Positions 53,096 to 62,208 of a stretch of 64,000 bases of DNA are shown here, one piece after another. The translations under genes and the position numbers were made by a program. A model generated the notes under the pieces. It saw only the letters and a program-made list of their open reading frames with translations. It was not told the origin of the DNA and ran no database searches. The stretch spans positions 6,041 to 70,040 of the forward strand of contig DIVW01000033.1 of the NCBI GenBank assembly GCA_002428365.1. The letters are read 5' to 3'. Each line of letters opens with the position of its first letter. Position 1 is the stretch's first letter. Origin of the DNA: Propionibacteriaceae bacterium UBA6122. Its GTDB lineage: Bacteria; Actinomycetota; Actinomycetes; Propionibacteriales; Propionibacteriaceae.

Positions 53096-54208
53096 TCAGT
53101 CAGCGGACCCCGCCCTGCGATCAGCGAACCAGGCGATGGTCGCACCGAGCGCGGCGGTCAGGGTCAAGATGAGGACTCCAATCAGCACCTCTGGCACCCG
53201 CGGACCGACCGCAGCGAAACGCACGCTCCCCAGGGCCCCTCTGCTCAACATCGCCCACGTCAGGTAGCCAAGACCGGCCACCAACCCGGCGGCTGCACCG
53301 GCACCCACTGATGCCACCATCCCGCCGGCTTTGGCGCGCACCGCAGCAACCCCGGCCAGCAGCCCAGGGACGGCGCCAGCCAGCAGCCACCCAGTCAGCG
53401 AACCGGACCCGTCCGGCGGCAGCGCCCCGAAAACCGGAATGGACGGCAGCAGGCCCAGGCGAGTTCCCCAGGGGGCGACCAGCGAACCGTCGCCAAGAGT
53501 GAATCCGGCGCCAAGGATCCAGGCCGCGGTCCAGGCCAGCAGGTTCGGTAGGTACAGCAAGCAGGTCAACGCCCAGACCACCACGCCACCGGTGTCGAAT
53601 CCCAGGGCCTGCTCCAGCGAATCGATCCGGGGCTCCCCCTGCACCATCGCGGTGGCCAGCGCCGCTGCGGCGACCACCACCAGCCCAAGCAGACCCGCAG
53701 CCCCACCTTTGGCCGTTGACCACAGCCAGGCGGGCCCGCCACCGCGGTAGCCAGCCTGCCAACCAGCACCAAGGAGGGCTCCGCCCAAGCTGATCAGCAG
53801 GCTGCCAGGTACAGCCCGCATCGGCTCGGCTCCGGTTGCCCAGCCCATCGCGAGGGTGGCGGCGGTGTAGCCGAGGCCAACCTGGAAGACGGTCAGCAGC
53901 ACTTGGCGCCGCACCGATCCAGCATCTGCCGACGGCGGCCGGTAGACCAGCGACCCGGCCCAGGCGGCCAGCCCGACCAAGAGCAGGCTCAAACCGAGCG
54001 GGACCATGGTGATGGTTACCCCGTCCCCATTGACTATTCCGCCATGGGCCAACAACCACACTCGCCCGACAAAGGCGAGCATGGCAGCGAACGGCACCGA
54101 CGAGACCCCCAACCAGCCGGCCAGGACGATTCCACCCACCACCACGGCGCCGACCAGCGCCGCTAGAAAGCCACCGCCGATTGCTGCCAATGGCCAGGGA
54201 ATCCTCAC
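53096..54208 (-). CDS. perM: PerM-like (DUF6350) membrane protein
   Basis: 370 residues with nine or more hydrophobic helices. DUF6350-type protein in the position of mycobacterial PerM (Rv0955), next to purN-purH; PerM supports cell division under stress. GTG 54208 is chosen because GAGG lies five bases upstream; in-frame starts further up would add a basic N-terminus without family sequence. Confidence 0.78.
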   Translation of the reverse strand: MRIPWPLAAIGGGFLAALVGAVVVGGIVLAGWLGVSSVPFAAMLAFVGRVWLLAHGGIVNGDGVTITMVPLGLSLLLVGLAAWAGSLVYRPPSADAGSVRRQVLLTVFQVGLGYTAATLAMGWATGAEPMRAVPGSLLISLGGALLGAGWQAGYRGGGPAWLWSTAKGGAAGLLGLVVVAAAALATAMVQGEPRIDSLEQALGFDTGGVVVWALTCLLYLPNLLAWTAAWILGAGFTLGDGSLVAPWGTRLGLLPSIPVFGALPPDGSGSLTGWLLAGAVPGLLAGVAAVRAKAGGMVASVGAGAAAGLVAGLGYLTWAMLSRGALGSVRFAAVGPRVPEVLIGVLILTLTAALGATIAWFADRRAGSAD

Positions 54209-54390
54209 TTGATCCTCAAGGGTTGGTACAGCCTTCGCGGAGGCCACATTGAAGCGAAACCGCGCGTGAGAGCGTGTTTTAGGGGAAGCCATGGTGAGTC
54301 CATGCTGACCCAAGCCCCCTGTTCTAGCCGGGTGGACACGCCAGCCCTACTACACTGGCTCAGTCACGCAAGCGCAGACGGGATCTTCAC

Positions 54391-56361
54391 GTGGAGGGGT
54401 CACAAAGACCGCGTCGGGCACTCGGACCAGTACCCGATGACTGGAGCGAGCCCTCGGACAGCAGCTCTGCTAGTCCGGCCGGGCCGCTGTTTGACGACCC
54501 CGAATTGACCGACACCGGCATGATGCGGCGGTTGGCCCTGAACACCGACGGTTCGCTCCAGACCCTGATTCCGCCGCCCCGGCCAGTGCTACCGGTTTCG
54601 GAGGCTCAGCCCGCCTCCGCCGGCCGACGATTCTCCGCCGACGAGGCGCCTGCAGATCATGGCTGGGTCGCCCCCCGCCGCTCGGCGGCCAGCGTGTCCT
54701 CGCCACCCCGGGCCTACGCGCCGCTGCTACCTCCGGTCAGCCGTCCGACCGCACCGCCGGCGGTGACAGTCAGTTACCCCCGCGCTGCCGAGCCGCTTGA
54801 AGCCCCGGCAGTACCAGTGGCGCCGGTATCGGCCACCTCAACTCGTTCGGGGTTCTCGGCGCGTAGCCAGGCAACCCCACCACTGCGAGCCGTGGAACCC
54901 GAGCCGAAGCTCACCAAGCGGGAAGCCCGCGCAGCCGCGGCCCAGGCCAAAGTCGACGCCAAGACTGCCCTCGAAGCCGAGAAGGCCGCCGCGAAAGAGG
55001 CCGCCCTCCAAGCCAAGCTGGACGCCCGATCTGCCAAGGCGGACGCCAAAGCTGACGCTAAGGCTGCCAAGCGCGCGCCCAAGGCGGGCAAGAACGGCAT
55101 CGATCCGGCCGCTCGCCTCGGGGTAACCCCCACTCAGCCCGCTCGCGGCGAAAGCAACACCCGCCAACGCAGCGGCCGACCGGCGTTCATCGTGATCGCG
55201 GCCGTCCTCGCCTTCGCCCTGGTGGTTGCCGCCGTGGTCTGGGTAATGACGACTAAGCCGCTCGGCTCCGCCAGCGGCACCGGCACCGCAGCGATCGACC
55301 CGCTGCTCACCACAGCTGAGGTCAGCCCCATCGCCGCCGAGGACTGGCAGGTTGCCACCGCCGCCGGCACCCCGCTTTGCCTCACCGGCGCAACCCCCCA
55401 GCCGGAACGCACCAACAACCGCAAGCTCTTCACCGCCCAGGGCAGTTCGGTGCTGCAGACCATCGGCACCTACCCCGATGACGCCAGCGCCATTCAGGCC
55501 TATGAGGCTCAGGCAACTCTGGCTGGCACCTGCCCAGACGGCTCAGCCCTGGTCGTCGGCGCCTCGACCATCAACGGTTTGGCCGATGCCGCCCAGGCCG
55601 TGCAGCTCAAGGTGCAGGCAGTGAAGGCCGAGAATCATCTCCTGGTGCTGGCTCGCACCGGGCGGACGATCAACACCTTCGACATCGTCACCGCCAACAC
55701 CATCCCAGTTACCACCGCAGCTCAGGTCGCGGCCATCTCGCTGGCCCGCCAGTGCGGCTCCGGCACCTGCCCCGCTTCGTTGGGGGTTGCCTCAGCGCTC
55801 CCGGCTTCCGGCACCCCCGCAGGCTGGCTGCTTCCGGCCGATGTACCACGGCTCACTCCTGGTACCGGCAAGTGGACCCTCCACGACTGGCCGGTGAACA
55901 CCCCCGGTTCGCAATGCGAGGGCACCGATCTCACCAAGGTGACCGGCACCACCGCTTCGGGCCAGCGCACGCTGATCCTGACCAACGATCCCAAGGCGCC
56001 AGCTTCCTTCGGGGTGGATCAGGTCACCTTCACCTTCGCTGACAACAAGGCAGCCTCGACGCTGGCCACCAGCGTCAGCAAGTCGATCACCAACTGCGCC
56101 AAGCGGGTGCCCACCGCGGTTGTGGTCGATGGTGAGAACGTCAAGGGCAGTGGCCAGGGCGAGGTGCCGATTTCGGGTCAGACCTGGACGATCACCCACA
56201 AGACCAACACCAGCACGGTGGTCTTCCGGGTGGCCGTGGTCACCGTCGGCAATCGGGTCACCTACCTGCTGGCCAACCCAAGCAAGACCTTCGACTTCTC
56301 CGATGCCGACTGGGACGCGATCACTCTTCGTGCTGCCCAGCGGACCAGCCAGTCGTCCTAG
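54391..56361 (+). CDS. Large single-span membrane protein with Ala/Lys helical cytoplasmic region
   Basis: Unrecognised protein of about 656 residues. Residues 1-150 are Pro/Ser-rich and disordered; 172-225 form a highly charged Ala/Lys/Glu helix (KREARAAAAQAKVDAKTALE); residues 264-287 are one membrane helix; 290-656 are extracytoplasmic with two related-looking alpha/beta halves and paired Cys. It occupies the place of the Rv0954-type membrane protein in the conserved actinobacterial order. The GTG start is uncertain since no ribosome site is seen. It overlaps the convergent sucD by four bases. Confidence 0.7.
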   Translation: MEGSQRPRRALGPVPDDWSEPSDSSSASPAGPLFDDPELTDTGMMRRLALNTDGSLQTLIPPPRPVLPVSEAQPASAGRRFSADEAPADHGWVAPRRSAASVSSPPRAYAPLLPPVSRPTAPPAVTVSYPRAAEPLEAPAVPVAPVSATSTRSGFSARSQATPPLRAVEPEPKLTKREARAAAAQAKVDAKTALEAEKAAAKEAALQAKLDARSAKADAKADAKAAKRAPKAGKNGIDPAARLGVTPTQPARGESNTRQRSGRPAFIVIAAVLAFALVVAAVVWVMTTKPLGSASGTGTAAIDPLLTTAEVSPIAAEDWQVATAAGTPLCLTGATPQPERTNNRKLFTAQGSSVLQTIGTYPDDASAIQAYEAQATLAGTCPDGSALVVGASTINGLADAAQAVQLKVQAVKAENHLLVLARTGRTINTFDIVTANTIPVTTAAQVAAISLARQCGSGTCPASLGVASALPASGTPAGWLLPADVPRLTPGTGKWTLHDWPVNTPGSQCEGTDLTKVTGTTASGQRTLILTNDPKAPASFGVDQVTFTFADNKAASTLATSVSKSITNCAKRVPTAVVVDGENVKGSGQGEVPISGQTWTITHKTNTSTVVFRVAVVTVGNRVTYLLANPSKTFDFSDADWDAITLRAAQRTSQSS

Positions 56362-57239
56362 CCGGCCAGCGCCGCGCGAACCAAGGTCGCCGTCTCACTC
56401 GGCGTATGTCCCACCAACACCCCAGCCGCTTCAAACGCTGCCTTCTTAGCTGCTGCGGTGCCCGCTGAGCCGGTAACGATGGCTCCGGCATGGCCCATGG
56501 TCTTGCCCACCGGTGCGGTGAAGCCAGCCACATAGGCCACCACCGGCTTGGTGACGTGCTCGGCGATGTACTCGGCGGCTCGCTCCTCAGCATCGCCACC
56601 GATCTCGCCGATCAGCACGATCGCCTGAACCTCAGGGTCAGCCTCGAAAGCTGCCAGGACGTCGATATGCGAGGTGCCGTTCACCGGGTCGCCACCGATG
56701 CCGACGGCACTGGCAAAGCCGATGTCGCGCAACTCGAACATCATCTGATAGGTCAGCGTGCCCGACTTCGAAACCAGTCCGATCGGGCCGGGTCCGGCGA
56801 TGTTCGGCGGAATGATGCCGACATTCGACTTGCCGGGGCTAATCAGTCCCGGGCAGTTGGGTCCGATGATCCGCGTCGTCCCGCTGCGTTGGGCGTAGGC
56901 CACGAACTCCGCGGTGTCGGCCACTGGCACGCCCTCGGTAATCACCACCACCAACTCCAGCCCGGCATCGATGGCGTCCAACACCGCCTGCTTGGTGTGC
57001 GCGGCGGGCACGAAGATCACTGAAGTGTTCGCCATGGTGGCCTGCTTAGCCTCAGCGATGGTGTTGAACACCGGCACCGGGTCTTCCTCGAAAGTCAACG
57101 ACTGCCCGCCCTTGCCGGGCGTGACTCCAGCCACGATGCGGGTGCCGGCGGCGATCATCCGCTGGGTGTGTTTGCGCCCCTCCGAACCGGTCATGCCCTG
57201 CACGATTACCTTTGATCCCAGATCAAGCCAGACAGACAT
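56358..57239 (-). CDS. sucD: Succinyl-CoA synthetase alpha subunit
   Basis: 293 residues. CoA-binding Rossmann fold with VIVQGMTGSEGRKHTQRMI, GPNCPGLISPGKSNVGIIP, GLVSKSGTLTYQ, and the phosphohistidine loop GHAGAIVTGSAGTAAAKKAAFE. Makes ATP or GTP from succinyl-CoA with SucC. ATG 57239 fits the family; ATG 57245 overlaps the sucC stop (TAATG). Confidence 0.95.
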   Translation of the reverse strand: MSVWLDLGSKVIVQGMTGSEGRKHTQRMIAAGTRIVAGVTPGKGGQSLTFEEDPVPVFNTIAEAKQATMANTSVIFVPAAHTKQAVLDAIDAGLELVVVITEGVPVADTAEFVAYAQRSGTTRIIGPNCPGLISPGKSNVGIIPPNIAGPGPIGLVSKSGTLTYQMMFELRDIGFASAVGIGGDPVNGTSHIDVLAAFEADPEVQAIVLIGEIGGDAEERAAEYIAEHVTKPVVAYVAGFTAPVGKTMGHAGAIVTGSAGTAAAKKAAFEAAGVLVGHTPSETATLVRAALAG

Positions 57240-57244
57240 GTGCA

Positions 57245-58420
57245 TTACTCCTGGTTAGCGGCCAACTCGGCGGCACGACGCGCGGCTGCGTCCATCGTGT
57301 CGGATAGCTCGACCAGCGGATGGGCGGCCTCGATCAACATGTGGCGTCCAATCTCGACTGCGTTTCCGTCCAAGCGGACGACGATCGGCTTGCTCGCCTT
57401 CTCCCCCAGCATCGCCAGGGCATCGCGGATGCCCTTGGCCACTTCGGAGCAGGCCGTGATGCCCCCAAATACGTTGACCAGCACCACCTTCACCTGCGGG
57501 TCGGAGAGGATGATCTCCAGGCCGTCGGCCATCACGCTGGCTGAGGCACCACCGCCAATGTCGAGGAAGTTGGCCGGACGGGGTTGGCCGGGCAGGTTTG
57601 CCCCCGCGGCGGCGACCACGTCCAGGGTGCTCATCACCAGGCCAGCACCGTTGCCGATGACGCCAACGTTGCCGTCGAGTTTGACGTAGTTGAGGCCCTT
57701 CGCCTTGGCCCGGGTTTCGAGAGGGTCCTGCTCGTCGGTGTCGGCATAGGCGGACCACTCGGGGTGGCGGAAGTCGGCGTTGTCGTCGAGAGTCACCTTG
57801 CCGTCGAGCGCGATGATCTCGCCCTGTCCGGTTTTCACCAGCGGATTGACCTCTACCAAGGTGGCGTCGTTGTCGCGGTAGAGCCGGCCAAGGCCCACCA
57901 GCACCTCGGCGATGGCGGCGTGATCGGCCGCAGGGAAGCCGGCGGTGGAAACGATTTGGGCGGCCATGGCCGCATCGAGCCCGATGATCGGATCGATCTG
58001 CACCCGGGCCAACGCCTCCGGCCGCTCCACGGCCAGCGTCTCGATGTCTACCCCGCCTTCGCGGCTGCACATCGCCAGGTACTTGCCGGTCGAGCGATCC
58101 AGCAGCAGCGAGAAGTAATACTCCTCGGCGATGTCGGCACCAGCGGCAACCATCACCTTGTGCACCCGATGGCCGCGAATGTCCAGCCCAAGGATCTCAG
58201 CAGCCCGCTCAGCTGCCTCCTGCGGCGACCGGGCCAGCTTCACCCCGCCAGCCTTACCTCGCCCACCGGTCTTCACCTGCGCTTTGACCACCACTACCGG
58301 TGTGCCCAGCTTCACCGCGGCGGCCGCGGCTGCTGCCGGTGTGCTGGCCACGATGCCAGGCACCACGGGCACCCCGCTGGCTTCGAACAGGTCTCGGGCC
58401 TGATACTCGAACAGATCCAC
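57245..58420 (-). CDS. sucC: Succinyl-CoA synthetase beta subunit
   Basis: 391 residues. ATP-grasp domain beginning DLFEYQARDLFEASGVPVV, KAQVKTGGRGKAGGVKLA and EVNPLVKTGQGEIIALDGKV; ligase domain with GNGAGLVMSTLDVV, NFLDIGGGASA and VNVFGGITACSEVAKGI. GTG 58420 follows AGGAG by five bases. First gene of sucC-sucD. Confidence 0.95.
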   Translation of the reverse strand: MDLFEYQARDLFEASGVPVVPGIVASTPAAAAAAAVKLGTPVVVVKAQVKTGGRGKAGGVKLARSPQEAAERAAEILGLDIRGHRVHKVMVAAGADIAEEYYFSLLLDRSTGKYLAMCSREGGVDIETLAVERPEALARVQIDPIIGLDAAMAAQIVSTAGFPAADHAAIAEVLVGLGRLYRDNDATLVEVNPLVKTGQGEIIALDGKVTLDDNADFRHPEWSAYADTDEQDPLETRAKAKGLNYVKLDGNVGVIGNGAGLVMSTLDVVAAAGANLPGQPRPANFLDIGGGASASVMADGLEIILSDPQVKVVLVNVFGGITACSEVAKGIRDALAMLGEKASKPIVVRLDGNAVEIGRHMLIEAAHPLVELSDTMDAAARRAAELAANQE

Positions 58421-58616
58421 TCTCACTCCTAGTCTCATCCGGGTGAACCGGAGCGCCTCCGAGACTATTCCTGAGGGTGCCTACCCCCACGCTGCAGCCG
58501 CTCTGGGAGCGTCGATTTGGCAACTCATGAGACGAAGCTGAGAAATATCCTGAGAAATGCTAAGCTCTGTCTTGCTCGCTAGGGGCAGGCGAAAACGTAC
58601 TCATCACGGGGGCTAG

Positions 58617-59459
58617 GTGAACGACCAGGAAACGCAGGCTGACAAGCCAAGGCGCGCGCTTCCGACTCAGCCTCGCCGGTTTGCCGGCGGAGTGTTGCAG
58701 TCGCTGCTGCGTCGCGGCGCAGCCGTGGTGGTCGTCTCAGGAATCGTGCTTGCTGGCCTCGCCACCTTCACCGCTTCAGCCAGTCCCGCCAACGCCGCCG
58801 CGCTCCCGTCCCCGCTGGGACTGTCGAGCATCGGCACCGACTTCGGCGCCGAGAAGAGCCAAGACGCCGCCTCGCTAGCCGAACAGCGCAGTCAGTCCAT
58901 TAGCGCCGAAGTGACCGAGATCAGCACCGCCTCAGCTGACGCCGCCACCACCGAGCGCTTCCAGACGATGGGCGAGAACGCGACTTTCCTCGATGAGGAA
59001 AATGACCGGCTCAAGACCCTCACCAAGTTCATGTGGCCCACCGACGGCGAGGTCGGCTCGGTCTACGGCCCCCGGCTCCACCCGATCCTGCACTACTGGC
59101 GGATGCACGATGGCGACGACATTGGCGGCTCCTGTGGCCAGCCGATCTGGGCCGCACAGTCCGGCACCGTGGTCAAGGCCGAGATGGGCTACAACGGCGG
59201 TTCAGGTAACAACGTCCGCATCGATCACGGCGACATCAACGGCGTCAACGTCCAGACCGGCTACCTGCACATGAGCAAGTACAACGTCTCGGCTGGCGAC
59301 AAGGTCGACAAGGGCGATGTGATCGGTTACGTCGGCAGCACCGGCCTCTCGACTTCCTGCCACCTGCACTTCTCGGCTTACCAGAACGGCTCGAGCACCA
59401 ACCCGATGAAGTTCATCGGCTGGAACCCGCAGGGCAAGCGAGCCCCCGCCCGCAACTGA
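58617..59459 (+). CDS. M23 family metallopeptidase (LytM domain)
   Basis: 280 residues. A basic N-terminus and membrane anchor or signal segment (about 33-58, ending in ASANAAALP-type small residues) precede a helical linker and a C-terminal peptidase domain: GSVYGPRLHPILHYWRMHDG and CHLHFSAYQNG hold the zinc and catalytic His. Cleaves peptidoglycan cross-bridges in the wall. Position next to sucC and pcrA matches Rv0950c. GTG 58617 is preceded by a GGGGG stretch. Confidence 0.87.
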   Translation: MNDQETQADKPRRALPTQPRRFAGGVLQSLLRRGAAVVVVSGIVLAGLATFTASASPANAAALPSPLGLSSIGTDFGAEKSQDAASLAEQRSQSISAEVTEISTASADAATTERFQTMGENATFLDEENDRLKTLTKFMWPTDGEVGSVYGPRLHPILHYWRMHDGDDIGGSCGQPIWAAQSGTVVKAEMGYNGGSGNNVRIDHGDINGVNVQTGYLHMSKYNVSAGDKVDKGDVIGYVGSTGLSTSCHLHFSAYQNGSSTNPMKFIGWNPQGKRAPARN

Positions 59460-59478
59460 GCAATCAGCTAGTCAGAGT

Positions 59479-59512
59479 TGAGCCGAGCCGAATGGCTCGG
59501 CTCATAGTTTTT
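59479..59512 (+). terminator. Terminator shared by the M23 peptidase and pcrA genes
   Basis: TGAGCCGAGCC (59479-59489) and GGCTCGGCTCA (59494-59504) form an 11-bp perfect stem with loop GAAT, followed by TAGTTTTT on the plus strand. The 3' arm includes the pcrA stop codon (59502-59504). Confidence 0.88.
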
Positions 59513-61919
59513 CCATCGGGGCGTGCTTCAACGACTGGCGCTTGACCCCCGCCGAACCGAAGTCGACATCGGCCTTCGTCGCGTCCCCGGTGCCGTGGGT
59601 GGCAATCACGGTGCCCATCCCGAAGGACGTGTGCAGCACTCGCTCCCCCACCTCAACCGAGGCCACCGTCTTGATCACCGGCCGGGAGCCAAAGGTCGGC
59701 CTACTTTGGACCGAGCCGGTTGAGGCCGTCCGCCGTTCAGTGCCGGGCCCGCGCTGCACGAAGGCCGGACGCGCCGCGTCCAGGTTGCGCCAATCAATCA
59801 GGTGGGCGGGAATCTCGTCGGTGAACCGGCTGGCCGGGTTGTACTTCGGCGCTCCCCACATGGTGCGCACGGTGGCGCGACTCAGGAAGAGCCGTTTGCG
59901 AGCCCGCGTGATCCCGACGTAGGCCAGCCGACGTTCCTCCTCCAGTTCGGCGGTATCGAACATCGCCCGCTCATGCGGAAAGATGCCCTCCTCGAAGCCG
60001 GTCAAAAAGACCGTGTCGAACTCCAGCCCCTTCGCCGTGTGCAGGGTCATCAAGGTGACCACCCCAGCCGAATCCGGGTCACGGTCGGGGATCCGATCAG
60101 AGTCGGCCACCAGCGCGATCCGCTCCAGAAAGGCTGGCAGTGAGTCGTCCGGCTCGGGAGCAGCTGCGGCCAACTCGGCCGCCAACTCAGCGTCCTCGCC
60201 CTCGGCTTCGCCCAGATCGACGGCATGCGCAGCAGCGACGAACTCCTGGGCGACGCTGACCAGCTCGACCAGGTTCTCCAACCGGGTCTCGTCCTGGGGG
60301 TCGGTGGAGGCAGCCAGCTCGTCGGTGTAGCTCGAGCCCTTGAGAATGCTGGCCAGCACCTGATCGGCCGGCACGCCAGCGGCCACCTGGCGGCGGTGCT
60401 CGGCCAGTAGGTCAGCGAAAGCCTTGATCTGATTCAGCGACCGGGACGCCAACCCCGGAGCCTCTTCGGCTCGATCGAGGGCCGCACCAAAGGAGATCCC
60501 CTCATTGGCGGCGAAGGCCTCGATCAGGGCTTCGGCCCGATCACCGATGCCGCGCCTGGGCACGTTCAGCACCCGCCGCACCGACACATCGTCGTCGGGG
60601 TTGGCGATCGCTCGCAGATAGGAGATGGCGTCGCGAATCTCCTTGCGCTCGTAGAAGCGCACGCCGCCGACCACCCGGTAGGGCATCCCCACCCGAATGA
60701 ACCGCTCCTCGAAGGCCCGCGATTGCGCGTTGGTGCGATAGAAGACCGCAACTTCCCCGTACTTGGTGGCCCCGTCATCGGCCAGCTTGTCGATCTCGGT
60801 GGCCACGAACTGAGCCTCGGCGTGCTCGGTGTCAGCCACGTAGCCGACCAGCAGTTCGCCGTCACCAGCCTCAGACCACAGCCGCTTGGCCGGACGTCCA
60901 GGGTTGCGGGTGATCACCGCGTTGGCGGCGTTCAGGATGTTCTGGGTGGAGCGATAGTTCTGCTCCAACACGATGGTGCTCGCGCCTGGGAAATCAGTTT
61001 CGAAATCGAGGATGTTGCGAATCGTCGCCCCACGGAAGGCGTAGATCGACTGGTCGGAGTCGCCGACCACCATCAGCTCCGGCGACTCGATCGAGCCGGC
61101 CGGCGCATCGGCGATAACCCCACACAGCTCCCGGATCAGGGCGTACTGAGCGTGGTTGGTGTCCTGGTATTCGTCCACCAGCACGTGCCGGAACCGGCGT
61201 CGGTAGCTCTCCGCCACGTGCGGGTGCGACTGGAGCAGGTGCACGGTCGTCATTATCAGGTCGTCGAAGTCCAGCGCGTGCGCCTCGCGCAGCCGCCGCT
61301 GGTAGAGCGTGTACGCCTCGGCCAGCGCCCGCTCGTTCGGCCCCTTGGCCCGGCCGGCGAACTCCTCCGGGTCGACCAGCTCGTTCTTCAGGTTCGACAC
61401 CTGGGCGGCCAGGCCCCGGGCCGGGTAGCGCTTCGGGTCCAGGTCCAGCTCGCGGGCGACCATCTGCATCAACCGGCGCGAGTCGTCCGCGTCGTAGATC
61501 GAGAACGTCGACTTCAGGCCGGCGTGCTCGTGCTCGGCCCGCAGGATGCGTACGCAGGCGGAGTGGAACGTCGAGACCCACATGAGCCGGGCGCGCGGGC
61601 CGACCAGCGCGGCCACCCGCTCCTTCATCTCACCGGCGGCCTTGTTGGTGAACGTGATCGCGATGATCTCGCCGGGGTGCACGTCGCGGGCGCCGAGCAG
61701 GTAGGCGATCCGGTTGGTCAGCACCCGGGTCTTGCCGGACCCGGCGCCGGCCACGATCAGCAGCGGGGAGCCGGCGTGTGTCACCGCGTCCCGTTGGGGG
61801 CCGTTCAGGCCGTCGAGGAGGGCGCCCGGGTCCGACCCGGCGCCCCCGGGACGGCGCGGCGGGGTCGGCCGGGACTCCGGCGCGGGCGGGGACGCGGGAA
61901 TGTCGAAGAGAGGATGCAT
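59502..61919 (-). CDS. pcrA: UvrD/PcrA superfamily I DNA helicase
   Basis: 805-residue 3'-5' DNA helicase for repair and recombination control. Motifs in order: LNGPQRDAVTH, Walker A VAGAGSGKTRVL, AITFTNKAAGEMKERV, DEYQDTNHAQY, VVGDSDQSIYAFRGA, LEQNYRST, LMTLHTAKGLEFDTVFLTG and YVGITRARKRLFLSRA; a C-terminal Tudor-like tail follows. The reading frame is intact, but the N-terminal third (61919 to about 61150) has far higher third-position GC than the rest, so the gene may join two genomes. Confidence 0.93.
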   Translation of the reverse strand: MHPLFDIPASPPAPESRPTPPRRPGGAGSDPGALLDGLNGPQRDAVTHAGSPLLIVAGAGSGKTRVLTNRIAYLLGARDVHPGEIIAITFTNKAAGEMKERVAALVGPRARLMWVSTFHSACVRILRAEHEHAGLKSTFSIYDADDSRRLMQMVARELDLDPKRYPARGLAAQVSNLKNELVDPEEFAGRAKGPNERALAEAYTLYQRRLREAHALDFDDLIMTTVHLLQSHPHVAESYRRRFRHVLVDEYQDTNHAQYALIRELCGVIADAPAGSIESPELMVVGDSDQSIYAFRGATIRNILDFETDFPGASTIVLEQNYRSTQNILNAANAVITRNPGRPAKRLWSEAGDGELLVGYVADTEHAEAQFVATEIDKLADDGATKYGEVAVFYRTNAQSRAFEERFIRVGMPYRVVGGVRFYERKEIRDAISYLRAIANPDDDVSVRRVLNVPRRGIGDRAEALIEAFAANEGISFGAALDRAEEAPGLASRSLNQIKAFADLLAEHRRQVAAGVPADQVLASILKGSSYTDELAASTDPQDETRLENLVELVSVAQEFVAAAHAVDLGEAEGEDAELAAELAAAAPEPDDSLPAFLERIALVADSDRIPDRDPDSAGVVTLMTLHTAKGLEFDTVFLTGFEEGIFPHERAMFDTAELEEERRLAYVGITRARKRLFLSRATVRTMWGAPKYNPASRFTDEIPAHLIDWRNLDAARPAFVQRGPGTERRTASTGSVQSRPTFGSRPVIKTVASVEVGERVLHTSFGMGTVIATHGTGDATKADVDFGSAGVKRQSLKHAPMEKL
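61080..61240. other. Composition breakpoint inside pcrA
   Basis: G+C rises from about 53-67 percent in 60-base blocks below 61020 to 65-78 percent above 61201, and codons ending in A/T nearly vanish. The transition coincides with the conserved DEYQDTN motif (about 61150-61175), where two genomes could share enough identity for an assembly join or recombination. Confidence 0.65.
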
Positions 61920-62011
61920 CGCAGCCCGAGTCTATGCCGCCGGGCGGACACTTCCCCGCCCGCGCCGCCGCCCGGCGCACGCCGTCACGTCTCACCTGTT
62001 GGTGCGTCTTC

Positions 62012-62041
62012 TTGCGCGCCCGCCCAGGTGGTCGGCATACT
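62012..62041 (+). promoter_or_regulatory. Promoter of the chorismate mutase leader
   Basis: TTGCGC (62012-62017) and CATACT (62036-62041) are spaced by 18 bases; the start codon of the leader peptide follows after seven bases, so the mRNA likely begins at or next to GTG 62049. Confidence 0.5.
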
Positions 62042-62048
62042 CGACGAC

Positions 62049-62114
62049 GTGTTCGATCAGCGCTTCTACTTTTACTACGGCACCGGGAGTCCGGCAGCCG
62101 TGGGTCGCGCCTGA
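62049..62114 (+). CDS. Phe/Tyr-rich leader peptide of the chorismate mutase attenuator
   Basis: 21-codon ORF whose peptide begins MFDQRFYFYYG: six aromatic codons in the first ten, five of them consecutive (62064-62078). It is followed by mutually exclusive hairpins and then by the chorismate mutase gene. Ribosome stalling on Phe/Tyr codons would couple transcription to aromatic amino acid supply. A comparable leader before chorismate mutase has been described in Corynebacterium glutamicum. Confidence 0.82.
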   Translation: MFDQRFYFYYGTGSPAAVGRA

Positions 62115-62161
62115 TCACAGACCTACGAAACGCCCCGGGCTCCCCAGAGCCCGGGGCGTTT
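62085..62161 (+). terminator. Attenuator: antiterminator and terminator hairpins
   Basis: The terminator is a 15-bp perfect stem (62128-62142 with 62147-62161) and a U-run. The segment GGGAGTCCGG (62085-62094) can instead pair with CCGGGCTCCC (62135-62144), including one G-U pair, which removes the terminator's 5' arm. A ribosome stalled on the Phe/Tyr codons leaves 62085-62094 free; one reaching the stop at 62114 covers it. Confidence 0.8.
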
Positions 62162-62208
62162 TCGTTCCGGGATCCGGGTACCGGGCCCGAGCCCCGAGAG
62201 GGACGACG

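Noticed and set aside
58441..58616. Cyclic di-AMP (ydaO-type) riboswitch before the M23 peptidase
   Set aside because: Such switches often precede wall hydrolases in actinobacteria, but the conserved GGGGAACC and other core segments are not present here.
60723..62114. Long plus-strand frame of 463 codons ending in the leader peptide
   Set aside because: Antisense to pcrA. Only its last 21 codons, starting at GTG 62049, form the plausible leader peptide.
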